From the NCBI GenBank assembly GCA_964430565.1, contig CAYSFD010000020.1, positions 83,888 through 147,887 of the forward strand: 64,000 nucleotides of DNA, written 5' to 3'. The notes under the pieces were generated by a model, which did no database searches, was not told where the DNA came from, and was given only the letters and a program-made list of their open reading frames with translations. Below are positions 25,929 to 35,005 of the stretch, in pieces. The stretch comes from VBDM01 sp964430565 (GTDB lineage: Bacteria; Pseudomonadota; Gammaproteobacteria; Burkholderiales; SG8-39). A program made the position numbers and the translations under genes. Each line of letters starts with the position of its first letter. Position 1 is the stretch's first letter.

Positions 25929-25945
25929 TTTATGATTCGCGAATG
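25928..25945 (+). promoter_or_regulatory. -10/start motif of pheA, shared with serA
   Basis: Same 18 bases as at 23917-23934. TATGAT at 25931-25936 lies six bases before the ATG at 25943; no convincing -35 is seen. Confidence 0.5.
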
Positions 25946-27016
25946 GCTATGGCCGACGACATCGCCCAACACCGCGCCGCGATCGACGCGCTCGACGAAA
26001 AAATCGTCGCGCTGCTGAACGAGCGCGCCGCCCTCGCCGCCGCCATCGGCAAGCTGAAAGCCGACAGCGGAGCGTACCGCCCCGAGCGCGAGGCCGAGGT
26101 GCTGCGCCGCGTCGCCGGAGCCAACCGCGGACCGCTCGCGAGCGATGCGCTTGCGCGGCTCTTCACCGAGATCATCTCCGCCTGCCGCGCGCTCGAGCAG
26201 CCGCTTTCGGTCGCCTACCTCGGGCCGCAGGGAACGTTCAGCGAGATGGCCCTGGGCAAGCAGTTCGGCGCAGCCGTCGAGGCGCTGCCGTTCGCCTCGA
26301 TCGACGAAGTATTCCGCGCCGCCGAAACCGGCACCGCGCGATACGCGGTCGTGCCGGTGGAAAACTCCACCGACGGCGCTATCGGTCGCACGCTCGACCT
26401 GCTGCTCGCGACGCCGCTCAAGATTTGCGCCGAAGTCGTGCTGCGCGTGCAGCAGAACCTGATGGCGAAGCGCGCCTCGATGAAGGCCATACGCAAGGTC
26501 TATTCGCATTCGCAATCGCTCGCGCAGTGCCAGGGCTGGCTCGCGCAGCACCTGCCGCGCGCCGCGCGCGTGCCGCTTGCGAGCAACGCCGAGGCCGCCC
26601 GCGTCGCGGCGAAGGAAGCCGGCGCCGCCGCGATCGGGCCGGAGATCGCTGCCGCGCGCTACGGGCTGAAGCTGCTCGCGCGCTCGATCGAGGACGATCC
26701 CAAGAACAGGACCCGGTTCCTGGTGCTCGGAGCGCGCGAGGCGGGGCCCTCGGGCAAGGATCGTACTTCGCTCGTGATGACGGCGCACAACAAACCCGGT
26801 TCTCTGCACGACCTGATTGCGCCGCTCGCCGCCCACGGCGTGAGCATGACGCGGCTGGAATCTCGGCCCGCGCGCACCGGGCAATGGGAGTACTACTTCT
26901 ACGTGGACATCGAAGGTCATCAGCACGATCCGAAAGTCGCCACGGCGCTCGCCGAGCTGCGCGACAAGGCGCCGTTCGTGAAGATTTTCGGCAGCTATCC
27001 GGCTGCCGTTCTCTAG
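25943..27016 (+). CDS. pheA: Chorismate mutase/prephenate dehydratase (P-protein)
   Basis: Bifunctional enzyme of phenylalanine synthesis, 357 residues. Residues about 5-90 are an AroQ chorismate mutase helix bundle (RAAIDALDEKIVALLNERAA). About 93-275 are prephenate dehydratase (YLGPQGTFSEMALGKQFGA, VVPVENSTDGAIGRTLDLLL, and the catalytic-site KNRTRFLVLG). About 280-357 are an ACT domain for Phe feedback (NKPGSLHDLIAPLAAHGVSM then LESRPARTGQWEYYFY). It is the first gene of the pheA-hisC-tyrA-aroA-cmk operon; hisC follows after 9 bases. Confidence 0.97.
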   Translation: MAMADDIAQHRAAIDALDEKIVALLNERAALAAAIGKLKADSGAYRPEREAEVLRRVAGANRGPLASDALARLFTEIISACRALEQPLSVAYLGPQGTFSEMALGKQFGAAVEALPFASIDEVFRAAETGTARYAVVPVENSTDGAIGRTLDLLLATPLKICAEVVLRVQQNLMAKRASMKAIRKVYSHSQSLAQCQGWLAQHLPRAARVPLASNAEAARVAAKEAGAAAIGPEIAAARYGLKLLARSIEDDPKNRTRFLVLGAREAGPSGKDRTSLVMTAHNKPGSLHDLIAPLAAHGVSMTRLESRPARTGQWEYYFYVDIEGHQHDPKVATALAELRDKAPFVKIFGSYPAAVL

Positions 27017-27025
27017 GACTGCTCC

Positions 27026-28144
27026 ATGGAGCTGTGCGAGCAGTCGCCGTCTTATATTCGCGCGATCGCGCCCTACCAGCCGGGCAAGCCGATCTCGGAG
27101 CTCGCCCGCGAGATGGGGCTGGACGAACGCAAGATCATCAAGCTCGCCTCGAACGAGAATCCTCTGGGGGTCTCGCCCAAGGCGAAGGCCGCGATCAAGA
27201 AGGCGCTGAAGGAAGTCGGGCGCTATCCCGACGGTAACGCTTTCGATCTGAAGGCGGCGCTGTCGCGTCGCTACGGCGTGCCGCCGGAATGCATCGTCGT
27301 CGGCAACGGCTCGAACGACCTGCTCGAGCTCGTCGCCGGCGCCTTTCTCGCGCCGGGCCGCGCCGCGGTGTACTCGCAGCACGCCTTTGCGGTGTACCCG
27401 CTCGCCACCGAGGCGCGCGGCGCCAAGGGCATCGTGGTGCCCGCGAAGAACTACGGGCATGACCTCGCGGCAATGCTCGCAGCGATCACGCCTGAAACGC
27501 GCGTGGTCTTCATCGCCAACCCGAACAATCCCACCGGGACATTTCTCCGAGGCGCGGAGATCGAGGAATTTCTTTCGCTCGCGCCGGGAGACGTCGCTGT
27601 GGTGATCGACGAGGCCTACACCGAGTACCTGCCGCCGGAATGCCGCTACGACAGCGTGGCGTGGCTGAAGCAGCATCGGAACCTCGTTCTCACGCGTACC
27701 TTTTCCAAGGTCTACGGCCTGGCGGGGCTGAGGGTGGGCTTCGCGCTCACGCACCCGGACATCGCCGACCTGCTCAACCGCGTGCGCCAGCCTTTCAACG
27801 TCAACAGTCTCGCGCTCGCCGCGGCGACCGCGGCGCTCGCGGACAGGGCATTCGTCGCCAAGAGCACCAAGTTGAACCGCGCCGGGATGCAGCGGCTCGA
27901 GCGCAGTTTTCGCTTGCTTGGGCTCAAGACCATTCCTTCATGCGCTAACTTCCTGAGCTTTAGCGTGCCGCACAGGAACGCAAGATCCCAGGCAGACGCG
28001 GTATACGAGAAGCTCCTGCGCCAAGGCGTCATCGTCAGGCCCATCGCCGGGTACGGCCTGCCCGACCATCTGCGCGTCACGATCGGCACGCCCAAGGAAA
28101 ACGAAAGATTCCTCAAGGCCTTGAAGACCGCGTTGGACGACTGA
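27026..28144 (+). CDS. hisC: Histidinol-phosphate/aromatic aminotransferase
   Basis: Class I/II PLP aminotransferase of the HisC type, 372 residues. Motifs: IKLASNENPLGVSPKAKAAI, FIANPNNPTGTF, the PLP lysine in TRTFSKVYGLAGLRVGF, and the C-terminal Arg in GLPDHLRVTIG. HisC homologues inside pheA-tyrA operons commonly transaminate phenylpyruvate or hydroxyphenylpyruvate as well as imidazole-acetol phosphate; the location favours an aromatic role. It overlaps tyrA by one base (TGATG). Confidence 0.93.
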   Translation: MELCEQSPSYIRAIAPYQPGKPISELAREMGLDERKIIKLASNENPLGVSPKAKAAIKKALKEVGRYPDGNAFDLKAALSRRYGVPPECIVVGNGSNDLLELVAGAFLAPGRAAVYSQHAFAVYPLATEARGAKGIVVPAKNYGHDLAAMLAAITPETRVVFIANPNNPTGTFLRGAEIEEFLSLAPGDVAVVIDEAYTEYLPPECRYDSVAWLKQHRNLVLTRTFSKVYGLAGLRVGFALTHPDIADLLNRVRQPFNVNSLALAAATAALADRAFVAKSTKLNRAGMQRLERSFRLLGLKTIPSCANFLSFSVPHRNARSQADAVYEKLLRQGVIVRPIAGYGLPDHLRVTIGTPKENERFLKALKTALDD

Positions 28145-29013
28145 TGCGAATCGAGAAGCTCGTGATCGTCGGCGTCGGCCTGATCGGCGGATCTTTCGCC
28201 CTCGCGCTGAAAGCCGCGGGCGCCGTGGGCCGCGTGATCGGCGTGGGCCGCGGCGCGCAGAACATTCGCCGTGCGCTCGATCTGAAAATCATCGACGCAG
28301 CCGGGGCGCTCGACTCGCCGACGCTGGCGGACGCAGGTCTGGTGCTGCTGGCGGTACCGGTCGGACAGATGCCCCCTGTCATGCGCGCGATGGCGCCTTT
28401 GCTCGGCGGCCGGACGATCGTGACCGATGCGGGCAGCACCAAGCAGGACGTCGTCGAGCTGGCGCGGCGCGAGCTTGGCGGCTCGCTTGCGCGATTCGTT
28501 CCCGCCCATCCGATTGCCGGTACCGAGAAAAGCGGCGCGGAGGCCGCTTTCGCCGGGCTTTATCGCGAGCGCAAGGTCGTGCTGACGCCGCTTGCCGAAA
28601 ACGATCGTGAAGCGATCGCTCTGGTACGGGTCGCGTGGGAGCGGTGCGGCGCGCGCGTATTCGAAATGAAGCCCGAGGAGCACGACGCGGTGCTTGCCTC
28701 GGTAAGCCATCTGCCGCATGTGCTTGCCTTTGCCCTGGTCGATCTGGTCGCCCGTCACGAGAACGCAAAGCAGCTATTTTCTTTTGCAGCCGGGGGATTT
28801 CGCGATTTCACCCGAATTGCCTCGAGCAGTCCCGAGATGTGGCGCGACATCTGCCTGGCCAACCGCAAGGCGCTGCTTTCCGAGCTCGACCGCTACCACG
28901 GCGGCCTGGACGAAATCCGCGCGATCATCGACCGCGGCGACGCCAAAGCGCTGGATGCGCTGTTCTCCGGTTCACGCGACGCGCGCGAGCGCTGGCTGAA
29001 GGACTTGCAATGA
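28144..29013 (+). CDS. tyrA: Prephenate dehydrogenase
   Basis: NAD(P)-dependent oxidation of prephenate (or arogenate) toward tyrosine, 289 residues, without a mutase or ACT domain. Rossmann motif KLVIVGVGLIGGSFALALKA; substrate-site residues in PAHPIAGTEKSGAEAAF; VSHLPHVLAFAL supplies the catalytic His region. It is translationally coupled to hisC. A dispersed repeat separates it from aroA. Confidence 0.95.
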   Translation: MRIEKLVIVGVGLIGGSFALALKAAGAVGRVIGVGRGAQNIRRALDLKIIDAAGALDSPTLADAGLVLLAVPVGQMPPVMRAMAPLLGGRTIVTDAGSTKQDVVELARRELGGSLARFVPAHPIAGTEKSGAEAAFAGLYRERKVVLTPLAENDREAIALVRVAWERCGARVFEMKPEEHDAVLASVSHLPHVLAFALVDLVARHENAKQLFSFAAGGFRDFTRIASSSPEMWRDICLANRKALLSELDRYHGGLDEIRAIIDRGDAKALDALFSGSRDARERWLKDLQ

Positions 29014-29052
29014 GTCGCACGGCCCGCCGTAGCGTCCGTTTTAAAATGCACT

Positions 29053-29127
29053 GTCATTCTGAGGGCGCAGCCCGAAGAATCTGCTTCTCGGCCGAAAAAG
29101 CAGATTCTTCGCTTCGCTCAGAATGAC
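29053..29127. repeat. Dispersed palindromic repeat, copy 2
   Basis: Starts GTCATTCTGAGGGCGCAG and ends GCTTCGCTCAGAATGAC; AAGAATCTGCTT and AAGCAGATTCTT pair as inner arms. A near-perfect long hairpin between tyrA and aroA. Related to copy 1 at 9306-9398. Confidence 0.8.
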
Positions 29128-29169
29128 ACATGGGCTGAGTTTGAAAGCGATTCAAAGGACGCGCCGGCT

Positions 29170-30489
29170 GTGAAATTCCTCGACATCGAGCCGATCGCCC
29201 GCGCTGCGGGCACAGTGAAGATGCCCGGATCGAAGAGCATCTCCAACCGCGTGCTGCTGCTCGCCGCGTTATCTCGCGGTGAAACGCGGGTGAGAGATCT
29301 GCTGGATGCGGACGACACGCGCGTGATGCTGGAGGCGCTCGAGCGCCTGGGCGTTGCGATCAAGCGGGATCGCGACGGCTCGGTAGCGGTGCGCGGAGTC
29401 GGGGGAAGCCTTCCGGTCAAGTCGGCCGAGCTTTCTCTGGGCAACGCCGGCACGGCCTTCAGGCCGCTCACCGCGGTGCTCGCGCTATGCAGCGGGGACT
29501 ACCGGCTCTCGGGTGCGCCGCGCATGCACGAGCGGCCGATCGGCGATCTGGTCGATGCGCTGCGCGCCTTGGGCGCCCGCATCGAATACTCGGGCAGAGA
29601 AGGGTTCCCGCCGCTCGCTGTTCACGCGGGGACGATCAAGCACGGCGCGCCGGTTCGCGTGCGCGGCGACGTGTCCTCGCAGTACCTGTCAGCCCTGCTG
29701 ATGGCGCTGCCTCTCTCGAATTCGGAGACCAAGGTCGAGGTCGAGGGTGAGCTGATATCCAAGCCTTACGTCGAGATCACCTTGAACCTGATGCGGCGCT
29801 TCGGCGTAGAAGTAAAGCGTGACGGATGGAGCACGTTCGTCGTTCCGGCGTGTTCCTATTCGACGCCCGGCGAAATACGCGTCGAAGGGGACGCTTCCTC
29901 CGCTTCGTATTTCCTCGCCGCCGGCGCGATCAGTGGGCTCTCGGGCGGCGGCCCGGTCAGGGTGGAGGGGGTCGGGCGCGCGAGCATACAGGGGGACGTT
30001 CGGTTTACCGAAGTGCTCGAGCGCATGGGTGCGTCGATTTCGATGGGCGAGAACTGGATCGAGTCGGTTGCGGGGCCAGAGGCCCGGGCGCGCGGCAAAC
30101 TCAAGCCGATCGATGCGGACCTCAATCACATTCCGGACGCCGCCATGACCGCCGCAGTCGCGGCGCTGTTCGCCGACGGAACGAGCACGCTCAGGAATAT
30201 CGCCAGCTGGCGCGTCAAGGAGACCGACCGCATCGCCGCGATGGCGACCGAGCTGCGCAAGCTCGGCGCCACGGCTGACGAGGGCGCCGACTTTCTCCGC
30301 GTGACGCCCCCCGCGGCACTGCGGCCAGCGACGATCGACACCTACGACGATCACCGGATGGCGATGTCGTTATCGCTCGCGGCGCTGGGCGGAATCAAGG
30401 TGCGCATCAACGACCCCGGCTGCGTCGGTAAGACGTTTCCGGGGTACTTCGACGCGCTGGCGAGCATCTCGCCGCGGACCTTCTTGTGA
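29170..30489 (+). CDS. aroA: 3-phosphoshikimate 1-carboxyvinyltransferase (EPSP synthase)
   Basis: Condenses shikimate-3-phosphate with phosphoenolpyruvate in chorismate synthesis, 439 residues. Motifs: [20 protein letters not shown] (Lys and Ser of the S3P site), [31 protein letters not shown] and [20 protein letters not shown]. The Gly in NAGTA is the class I form, normally glyphosate-sensitive. Start is GTG 29170. It overlaps cmk by four bases (GTGA). Confidence 0.97.
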   Translation: MKFLDIEPIARAAGTVKMPGSKSISNRVLLLAALSRGETRVRDLLDADDTRVMLEALERLGVAIKRDRDGSVAVRGVGGSLPVKSAELSLGNAGTAFRPLTAVLALCSGDYRLSGAPRMHERPIGDLVDALRALGARIEYSGREGFPPLAVHAGTIKHGAPVRVRGDVSSQYLSALLMALPLSNSETKVEVEGELISKPYVEITLNLMRRFGVEVKRDGWSTFVVPACSYSTPGEIRVEGDASSASYFLAAGAISGLSGGGPVRVEGVGRASIQGDVRFTEVLERMGASISMGENWIESVAGPEARARGKLKPIDADLNHIPDAAMTAAVAALFADGTSTLRNIASWRVKETDRIAAMATELRKLGATADEGADFLRVTPPAALRPATIDTYDDHRMAMSLSLAALGGIKVRINDPGCVGKTFPGYFDALASISPRTFL

Positions 30490-31151
30490 GCGAGCCGCCC
30501 GTCATCGCCATCGACGGCCCGTCCGCTTCCGGCAAGGGCACGGTCGCGCAGCTCGTCGCCGGGGAGCTGGGGTTCCACTATTTGAACAGCGGCGCGCTTT
30601 ACCGTCTGGTCGCGCTTACCGTCGTAAGGAACGGTATCGAAACCTCGGACGAGACCAGGGCAGCGGCTTTCGCCGTGCAGCTGCCCACCCCCCGCTTCGA
30701 GGGAGAGGAGATACTTTTGGAAGGCAAGCCGGTGGCCCACGCCATTCGCACCGAGCAAGTCTCCGCGGCTGCTTCCTTCGTCGCGGCCCTGCCCAAGGTG
30801 CGCGAGGCGTTGCTGGGACGCCAGCGAGCCTTTCGCCGTCCCCCGGGTTTGGTTGCCGAGGGGCGCGACATGGGTTCGGTCGTGTTCCCCGATGCCGAAC
30901 TCAAAGTGTTCCTTACGGCAAGTCCGGAAGCCCGGGCCCAACGGCGACATAAACAGTTGAAAGAACAAGGGGTCGCTGCTACACTGGCCGCCCTTTTGCA
31001 GGATTTACGCGACCGCGACGCACGCGATGCGACGCGCAGCGTGGCGCCTCTCAGGCACAGTCCCGGAGCACGGCCCCTCGACACGACGTCGATGAGCGCC
31101 GAGCAGGCAGCGGCCCGAATCGTGGGCTGGTACCGCGGGACGAATGGGTGA
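30486..31151 (+). CDS. cmk: Cytidylate kinase
   Basis: Phosphorylates CMP/dCMP using ATP, 221 residues. P-loop [20 protein letters not shown]; the CMP-binding insert and [20 protein letters not shown] are characteristic, as is the C-terminal [21 protein letters not shown] start within the aroA stop. The downstream rpsA is preceded by two strong hairpins. Confidence 0.96.
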   Translation: MSEPPVIAIDGPSASGKGTVAQLVAGELGFHYLNSGALYRLVALTVVRNGIETSDETRAAAFAVQLPTPRFEGEEILLEGKPVAHAIRTEQVSAAASFVAALPKVREALLGRQRAFRRPPGLVAEGRDMGSVVFPDAELKVFLTASPEARAQRRHKQLKEQGVAATLAALLQDLRDRDARDATRSVAPLRHSPGARPLDTTSMSAEQAAARIVGWYRGTNG

Positions 31152-31219
31152 CACAAAGCCAGACACCGCAAGAGCTGGCTTTGTGTTGTGGATCAACGAA
31201 CCCCGCCCTCCAGGGCGGG
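31151..31219 (+). promoter_or_regulatory. Two hairpins in rpsA leader
   Basis: ACACAAAGCCAG (31151-31162) pairs perfectly with CTGGCTTTGTGT (31175-31186) over 12 bases, beginning at the last base of the cmk stop. CCCGCCCT (31202-31209) pairs with AGGGCGGG (31212-31219). No T-run follows either. They could be a processing site or the target of S1 autogenous control. Confidence 0.6.
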
Positions 31220-31235
31220 CAGATGCAAGGTGTTT

Positions 31236-32981
31236 ATGTCGAATGTAGCCTCCGCAGTAGCCTCCGCAGCAGCCCCCGTAGTAGTGCCCGCAGTAGACCC
31301 CGAGGAAAGTTTCGCCGCTCTTTTTGAGGAAAGCCTTACGCGCAAGGAAATGCGCACCGGTGAGGTGATCACCGCCGAAGTTATCCGTCTGGACATGAAT
31401 TACGTCGTCGTCAACGCCGGCCTGAAGTCCGAGGCATTCATCGCCCTTGAGGAATTCAAGAACGAGAAGGGCGAAGTCGAGGTCAAGCCCGGTGATTTCA
31501 CGAGCGTCGCCATCGAAGCCCTGGAGGACGGGTACGGCGAGACGCGCCTGTCGCGCGACAAGGCAAAGCGCCTCGCGGCTTGGATGGATCTGGAAAAAGC
31601 CCTTGAAAACGGCGCTCTGGTGAAGGGCATCATTTCCGGAAAGGTGAAGGGCGGGCTCACCGTCATGACCAACGGCATACGCGCATTCCTGCCCGGGTCG
31701 CTGGTCGACATCCGCCCCGTCAAGGACACCAACCCCTACGAAGGCAAGGAGATGGAGTTCAAGGTCATCAAGCTCGACCGCAAGAGGAACAACGTGGTCG
31801 TTTCGCGTCGCGCGGTGCTCGAAGCCTCGCAAGGAGCGGAGCGCGAAGCGCTGCTCGCGAATCTGCAGGAAGGGGCGGTCGTCAAGGGCATCGTCAAGAA
31901 CATCACCGATTACGGCGCTTTCGTCGATCTCGGCGGTATCGACGGACTCTTGCACATCACCGATCTTGCCTGGCGGCGGGTAAAGCACCCCTCCGAGGTG
32001 CTCAACGTGGGCGATGAGGTTACGGCGAAGATTCTAAAGTTCGATACCGAGAAGAACCGCGTGTCGCTCGGCCTGAAGCAGCTGGGCGAGGACCCGTGGG
32101 TGGGTCTCTCACGCCGCTATCCGACCGGAACGCGCCTGTTCGGCAAGGTGACCAATCTCACCGATTACGGCGCTTTCGTCGAGGTCGAGCAGGGTATAGA
32201 GGGACTGGTGCATGTGTCGGAGATGGACTGGACCAACAAGAACGTGCACCCGTCCAAGGTCGTCGCGCTCGGGGACGAAGTGGAAGTGATGATCCTGGAG
32301 ATCGACGAGGAGCGGCGGCGCATCTCGCTGGGGATGAAGCAGTGCCTGCCCAATCCCTGGGAAGAGTTTTCGACAAACTTCAAGAAGGGCGACAAGGTAC
32401 GCGGCCAGATCAAGTCGATCACCGACTTCGGCATTTTCATCGGCCTGCTGGGCGGAATCGACGGCCTGGTGCACCTCTCCGACCTGTCCTGGTCTCTGCC
32501 CGGTGAAGAGGCGGTTCGCAATTTCAAGAAGGGCGAGGAGACCGAGGCGCAGGTGCTGTCGATCGACGTCGAGCGCGAGAGGATCTCGCTCGGGATCAAG
32601 CAGATTGAAGGCGATCCTTTCAACAATTTCGTTGCCGGCCACGAGAAGGGCAAGCTGGTTTCCGGCGTGGTCAAATCGGTGGACGCCAAAGGCGCGGTAG
32701 TGGTGCTCACCGGAGACGTCGAGGGTTATCTGCGAGCTTCCGAGATTTCCCGCGACCGCGTCGAGGACGCCCGCACTCATCTGAAAGAGGGCGACAGCGT
32801 CACGGCTATGATCATCAACGTGGACCGCAAGAACCGCACCATCAATCTCTCGGTCAAACAGAAGGACTTCGCCGACGAAAACGAAGCGATGTCCAAGCTC
32901 CAGAGCGAGAGCGCCGCGAGCAGCGGCAGCACCAACCTGGGCGCGCTCCTGAAGGCGAAACTGGACAACAAGAACACCTAA
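31236..32981 (+). CDS. rpsA: 30S ribosomal protein S1
   Basis: RNA-binding ribosomal protein that recruits mRNA to the 30S subunit, 581 residues with six S1 domains. Domain 3-6 repeats are clear: [60 protein letters not shown], and [20 protein letters not shown]. The ATG at 31236 ([10 protein letters not shown]) has an AAGGTG upstream; N-terminal residues to about 22 are Ala/Val-rich and unusual. Expression may be controlled by the leader hairpins. ihfB follows after 12 bases. Confidence 0.97.
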   Translation: MSNVASAVASAAAPVVVPAVDPEESFAALFEESLTRKEMRTGEVITAEVIRLDMNYVVVNAGLKSEAFIALEEFKNEKGEVEVKPGDFTSVAIEALEDGYGETRLSRDKAKRLAAWMDLEKALENGALVKGIISGKVKGGLTVMTNGIRAFLPGSLVDIRPVKDTNPYEGKEMEFKVIKLDRKRNNVVVSRRAVLEASQGAEREALLANLQEGAVVKGIVKNITDYGAFVDLGGIDGLLHITDLAWRRVKHPSEVLNVGDEVTAKILKFDTEKNRVSLGLKQLGEDPWVGLSRRYPTGTRLFGKVTNLTDYGAFVEVEQGIEGLVHVSEMDWTNKNVHPSKVVALGDEVEVMILEIDEERRRISLGMKQCLPNPWEEFSTNFKKGDKVRGQIKSITDFGIFIGLLGGIDGLVHLSDLSWSLPGEEAVRNFKKGEETEAQVLSIDVERERISLGIKQIEGDPFNNFVAGHEKGKLVSGVVKSVDAKGAVVVLTGDVEGYLRASEISRDRVEDARTHLKEGDSVTAMIINVDRKNRTINLSVKQKDFADENEAMSKLQSESAASSGSTNLGALLKAKLDNKNT

Positions 32982-32993
32982 TCGGGGTCCGGC

Positions 32994-33275
32994 ATGACCA
33001 AGTCCGAACTGATCGCGAGGCTGGCGGTGCGCTATTCGCAGCTCGTCGCCAAGGATGCCGAGTTCACGGTCAAGATGATTCTGGATGCGATGACGCAGAG
33101 CCTGGTCAAAGCACAGCGCATCGAGATCCGCGGCTTCGGGAGTTTCGGGCTGAATCACCGTCCGGCGCGCGTCGGCCGAAATCCGAAATCGGGCGAGAGA
33201 GTCCACGTGCCGGAGAAATTCGTACCGCATTTCAAGGCCGGGAAGGAATTACGCGAGAGGGTCGATCAAAAATAG
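32994..33275 (+). CDS. ihfB: Integration host factor subunit beta
   Basis: DNA-bending nucleoid protein, 93 residues. Signature: [57 protein letters not shown], including the intercalating proline in the b-arm. It partners with IhfA (not in the window). Position after rpsA is conserved across proteobacteria. Confidence 0.97.
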   Translation: MTKSELIARLAVRYSQLVAKDAEFTVKMILDAMTQSLVKAQRIEIRGFGSFGLNHRPARVGRNPKSGERVHVPEKFVPHFKAGKELRERVDQK

Positions 33276-33350
33276 GAGCCTTGGCCGGCGGCATGCGGAC
33301 GGCGGCATCGACGCGGTGTCGCCGTTTTGCTTTGGGGTCTCAATTCAGGT

Positions 33351-33632
33351 ATGAAAATCGTCGCTCATCTGTCGTGGCTGTTGCGGGCGCTTCTGTTCCT
33401 GGCGATATTCTTTTTCGCCCTCATGAATACTGACCCCGTGACCTTGCGCTTCTTCCTGGGGAAAACCTGGGAGACGCCGATGATCCTGGCGTTGCTCGTT
33501 TTCTTGGTCCTCGGGGCCGGGTTGGGAGTTCTGGCCTGCCTACCGAAACTGTTCCGCCAGCGACACGAAATCGCAAAACTCAAGCCCGAACTGAGCACGG
33601 GAGGAGATCGCGTTGCACCCCCTAAGGCCTAG
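33351..33632 (+). CDS. lapA: LapA-domain inner-membrane protein
   Basis: A 93-residue protein with two membrane helices (about WLLRALLFLAIFFFAL and ILALLVFLVLGAGLGVLACL) separated by the conserved NTDPVTLRFFLGKTWETP, and a basic cytoplasmic tail. In E. coli LapA works with LapB in controlling LPS synthesis via FtsH/LpxC. The ATG at 33351 (MKIVAHLSW) was chosen; eight additional upstream codons from a TTG are less likely. lapB follows after about 100 bases containing a hairpin. Confidence 0.88.
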   Translation: MKIVAHLSWLLRALLFLAIFFFALMNTDPVTLRFFLGKTWETPMILALLVFLVLGAGLGVLACLPKLFRQRHEIAKLKPELSTGGDRVAPPKA

Positions 33633-33682
33633 AACCGGTTACAACATGAGAGGACACATCCCCTCATGCTCTCCTAAATCGG

Positions 33683-33710
33683 GTCCGTTTCAAGTAGTTT
33701 TGAAACGGAC
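33683..33710 (+). repeat. 11-bp hairpin between lapA and lapB
   Basis: GTCCGTTTCAA (33683-33693) pairs with TTGAAACGGAC (33700-33710), loop GTAGTT. No T-run; it may be an attenuating or stabilising structure before lapB. Confidence 0.6.
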
Positions 33711-33734
33711 TCTTGGACTCTCTTAGGCTGCCTC

Positions 33735-34910
33735 ATGGAATTCGAGCTCTGGTGGCTGTTCGGTTTCGCGCTGTTCTTTGGCCTGGGCTGGCTCGCGGCG
33801 CGAGTTGACATCAAGCACCTGCTCTCGGAATCGCGGCAGCTGCCGCGCTCGTATTTCAAAGGCCTTAACTTTCTCCTCAACGAGCAGCCGGACAAGGCGA
33901 TTGAGGCGTTCATCGAGGTGGTCAAAGTCGATCCCGAGACGGTCGAACTGCATTTTGCGCTGGGGAGCCTGTTCCGCAGGCGCGGGGAAACCGAGCGGGC
34001 GATTCGCATGCACCAAAACCTTCTGGAACGTGCGGACTTGCTGGCAGAGCAGCGGCTGCAAGCAATGATCGAACTCGGGCAGGACTACCTTAAAGCCGGG
34101 CTGCTCGACCGCGCAGAAGAGGTGTTTGCGAAGCTCAAGGATTCGCCGCATCGCGCCGAGGCGTTCAAGTTCCTGCTCGAAATCTATCAGCAGGAGAAGG
34201 ATTGGATGAAGGCCATCGGAATCGCGCGCGAGCTGGAAAAGAACTCCGGGCAATCCGCGCAAAAGGAAATCGCGAACTACTACTGCGAGCTTGCGGTTTC
34301 GGACACCACGCATTCGCGTCCGGATGGAGCGAAGCGCCATTTGGATGAGGCGCTGGCCATACACCGCAAATGCGTCCGCGCCAACGTCATCCTGGGCGAT
34401 CTTGCTGCTGACGCCGGCGACCACGCCGGCGCCATCGAAGCGTGGAAACAGATCGAACAGCAAAACCCCGCCTACCTCGCATTGGTCGCGCAGCGCCTGC
34501 TCGAGAGCCACCGCGCGCTGGGGCGCGCCGAGGAGGGTCTGACGCTATTGCGCGGCTACCTCGCCAGTTTTGCTTCGCTCGATCTGCTCGACGTTGCGTT
34601 CCAATCGACGCTCGACGCCGAGGGTCCCGAAGCGGCTTACAAGCTGGTGAAGGACGAGTTGCGCCGCAACCAGACGCTGCTGGGCCTGGACAAGCTGCTC
34701 GAAGCGCAGCTCTTGGTCGCACCCGCGGAACGGCGCCCTGACTTAGAGCTCGTGCGCAATCTAATACACAGCCACACGCGGCGGCTGGCGCGCTATCGCT
34801 GCGATAATTGCGGATTCAAGGCGCGGCAGTTCTACTGGCATTGCCCTGCCTGCGGCGGCTGGGAAACCTATCCGCCCAAGCGCAGCGAGGAATTCGAGTT
34901 GACGCCCTGA
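33735..34910 (+). CDS. lapB: LPS assembly protein LapB
   Basis: Membrane-anchored TPR protein that promotes FtsH-mediated turnover of LpxC and so sets LPS levels; 391 residues. An N-terminal helix (ELWWLFGFALFFGLGWLAAR) anchors it. TPR repeats run from about residue 35 to 340 (YFKGLNFLLNEQPDKAIEAF and others). A C-terminal rubredoxin-like metal site has two CxxC pairs, YRCDNCGFKARQFYWHCPAC. Length and organisation match the E. coli protein. The next genes make LPS precursors. Confidence 0.95.
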   Translation: MEFELWWLFGFALFFGLGWLAARVDIKHLLSESRQLPRSYFKGLNFLLNEQPDKAIEAFIEVVKVDPETVELHFALGSLFRRRGETERAIRMHQNLLERADLLAEQRLQAMIELGQDYLKAGLLDRAEEVFAKLKDSPHRAEAFKFLLEIYQQEKDWMKAIGIARELEKNSGQSAQKEIANYYCELAVSDTTHSRPDGAKRHLDEALAIHRKCVRANVILGDLAADAGDHAGAIEAWKQIEQQNPAYLALVAQRLLESHRALGRAEEGLTLLRGYLASFASLDLLDVAFQSTLDAEGPEAAYKLVKDELRRNQTLLGLDKLLEAQLLVAPAERRPDLELVRNLIHSHTRRLARYRCDNCGFKARQFYWHCPACGGWETYPPKRSEEFELTP

Positions 34911-35005
34911 GAGCCTGATGTCGAGAAAGCGGGAGGTCGAAGGTCCTTACTGTCGCTGTCTACTACCAGTCTGGACTCACAACTGAAGAACATGGGAGCA
35001 CCGAT

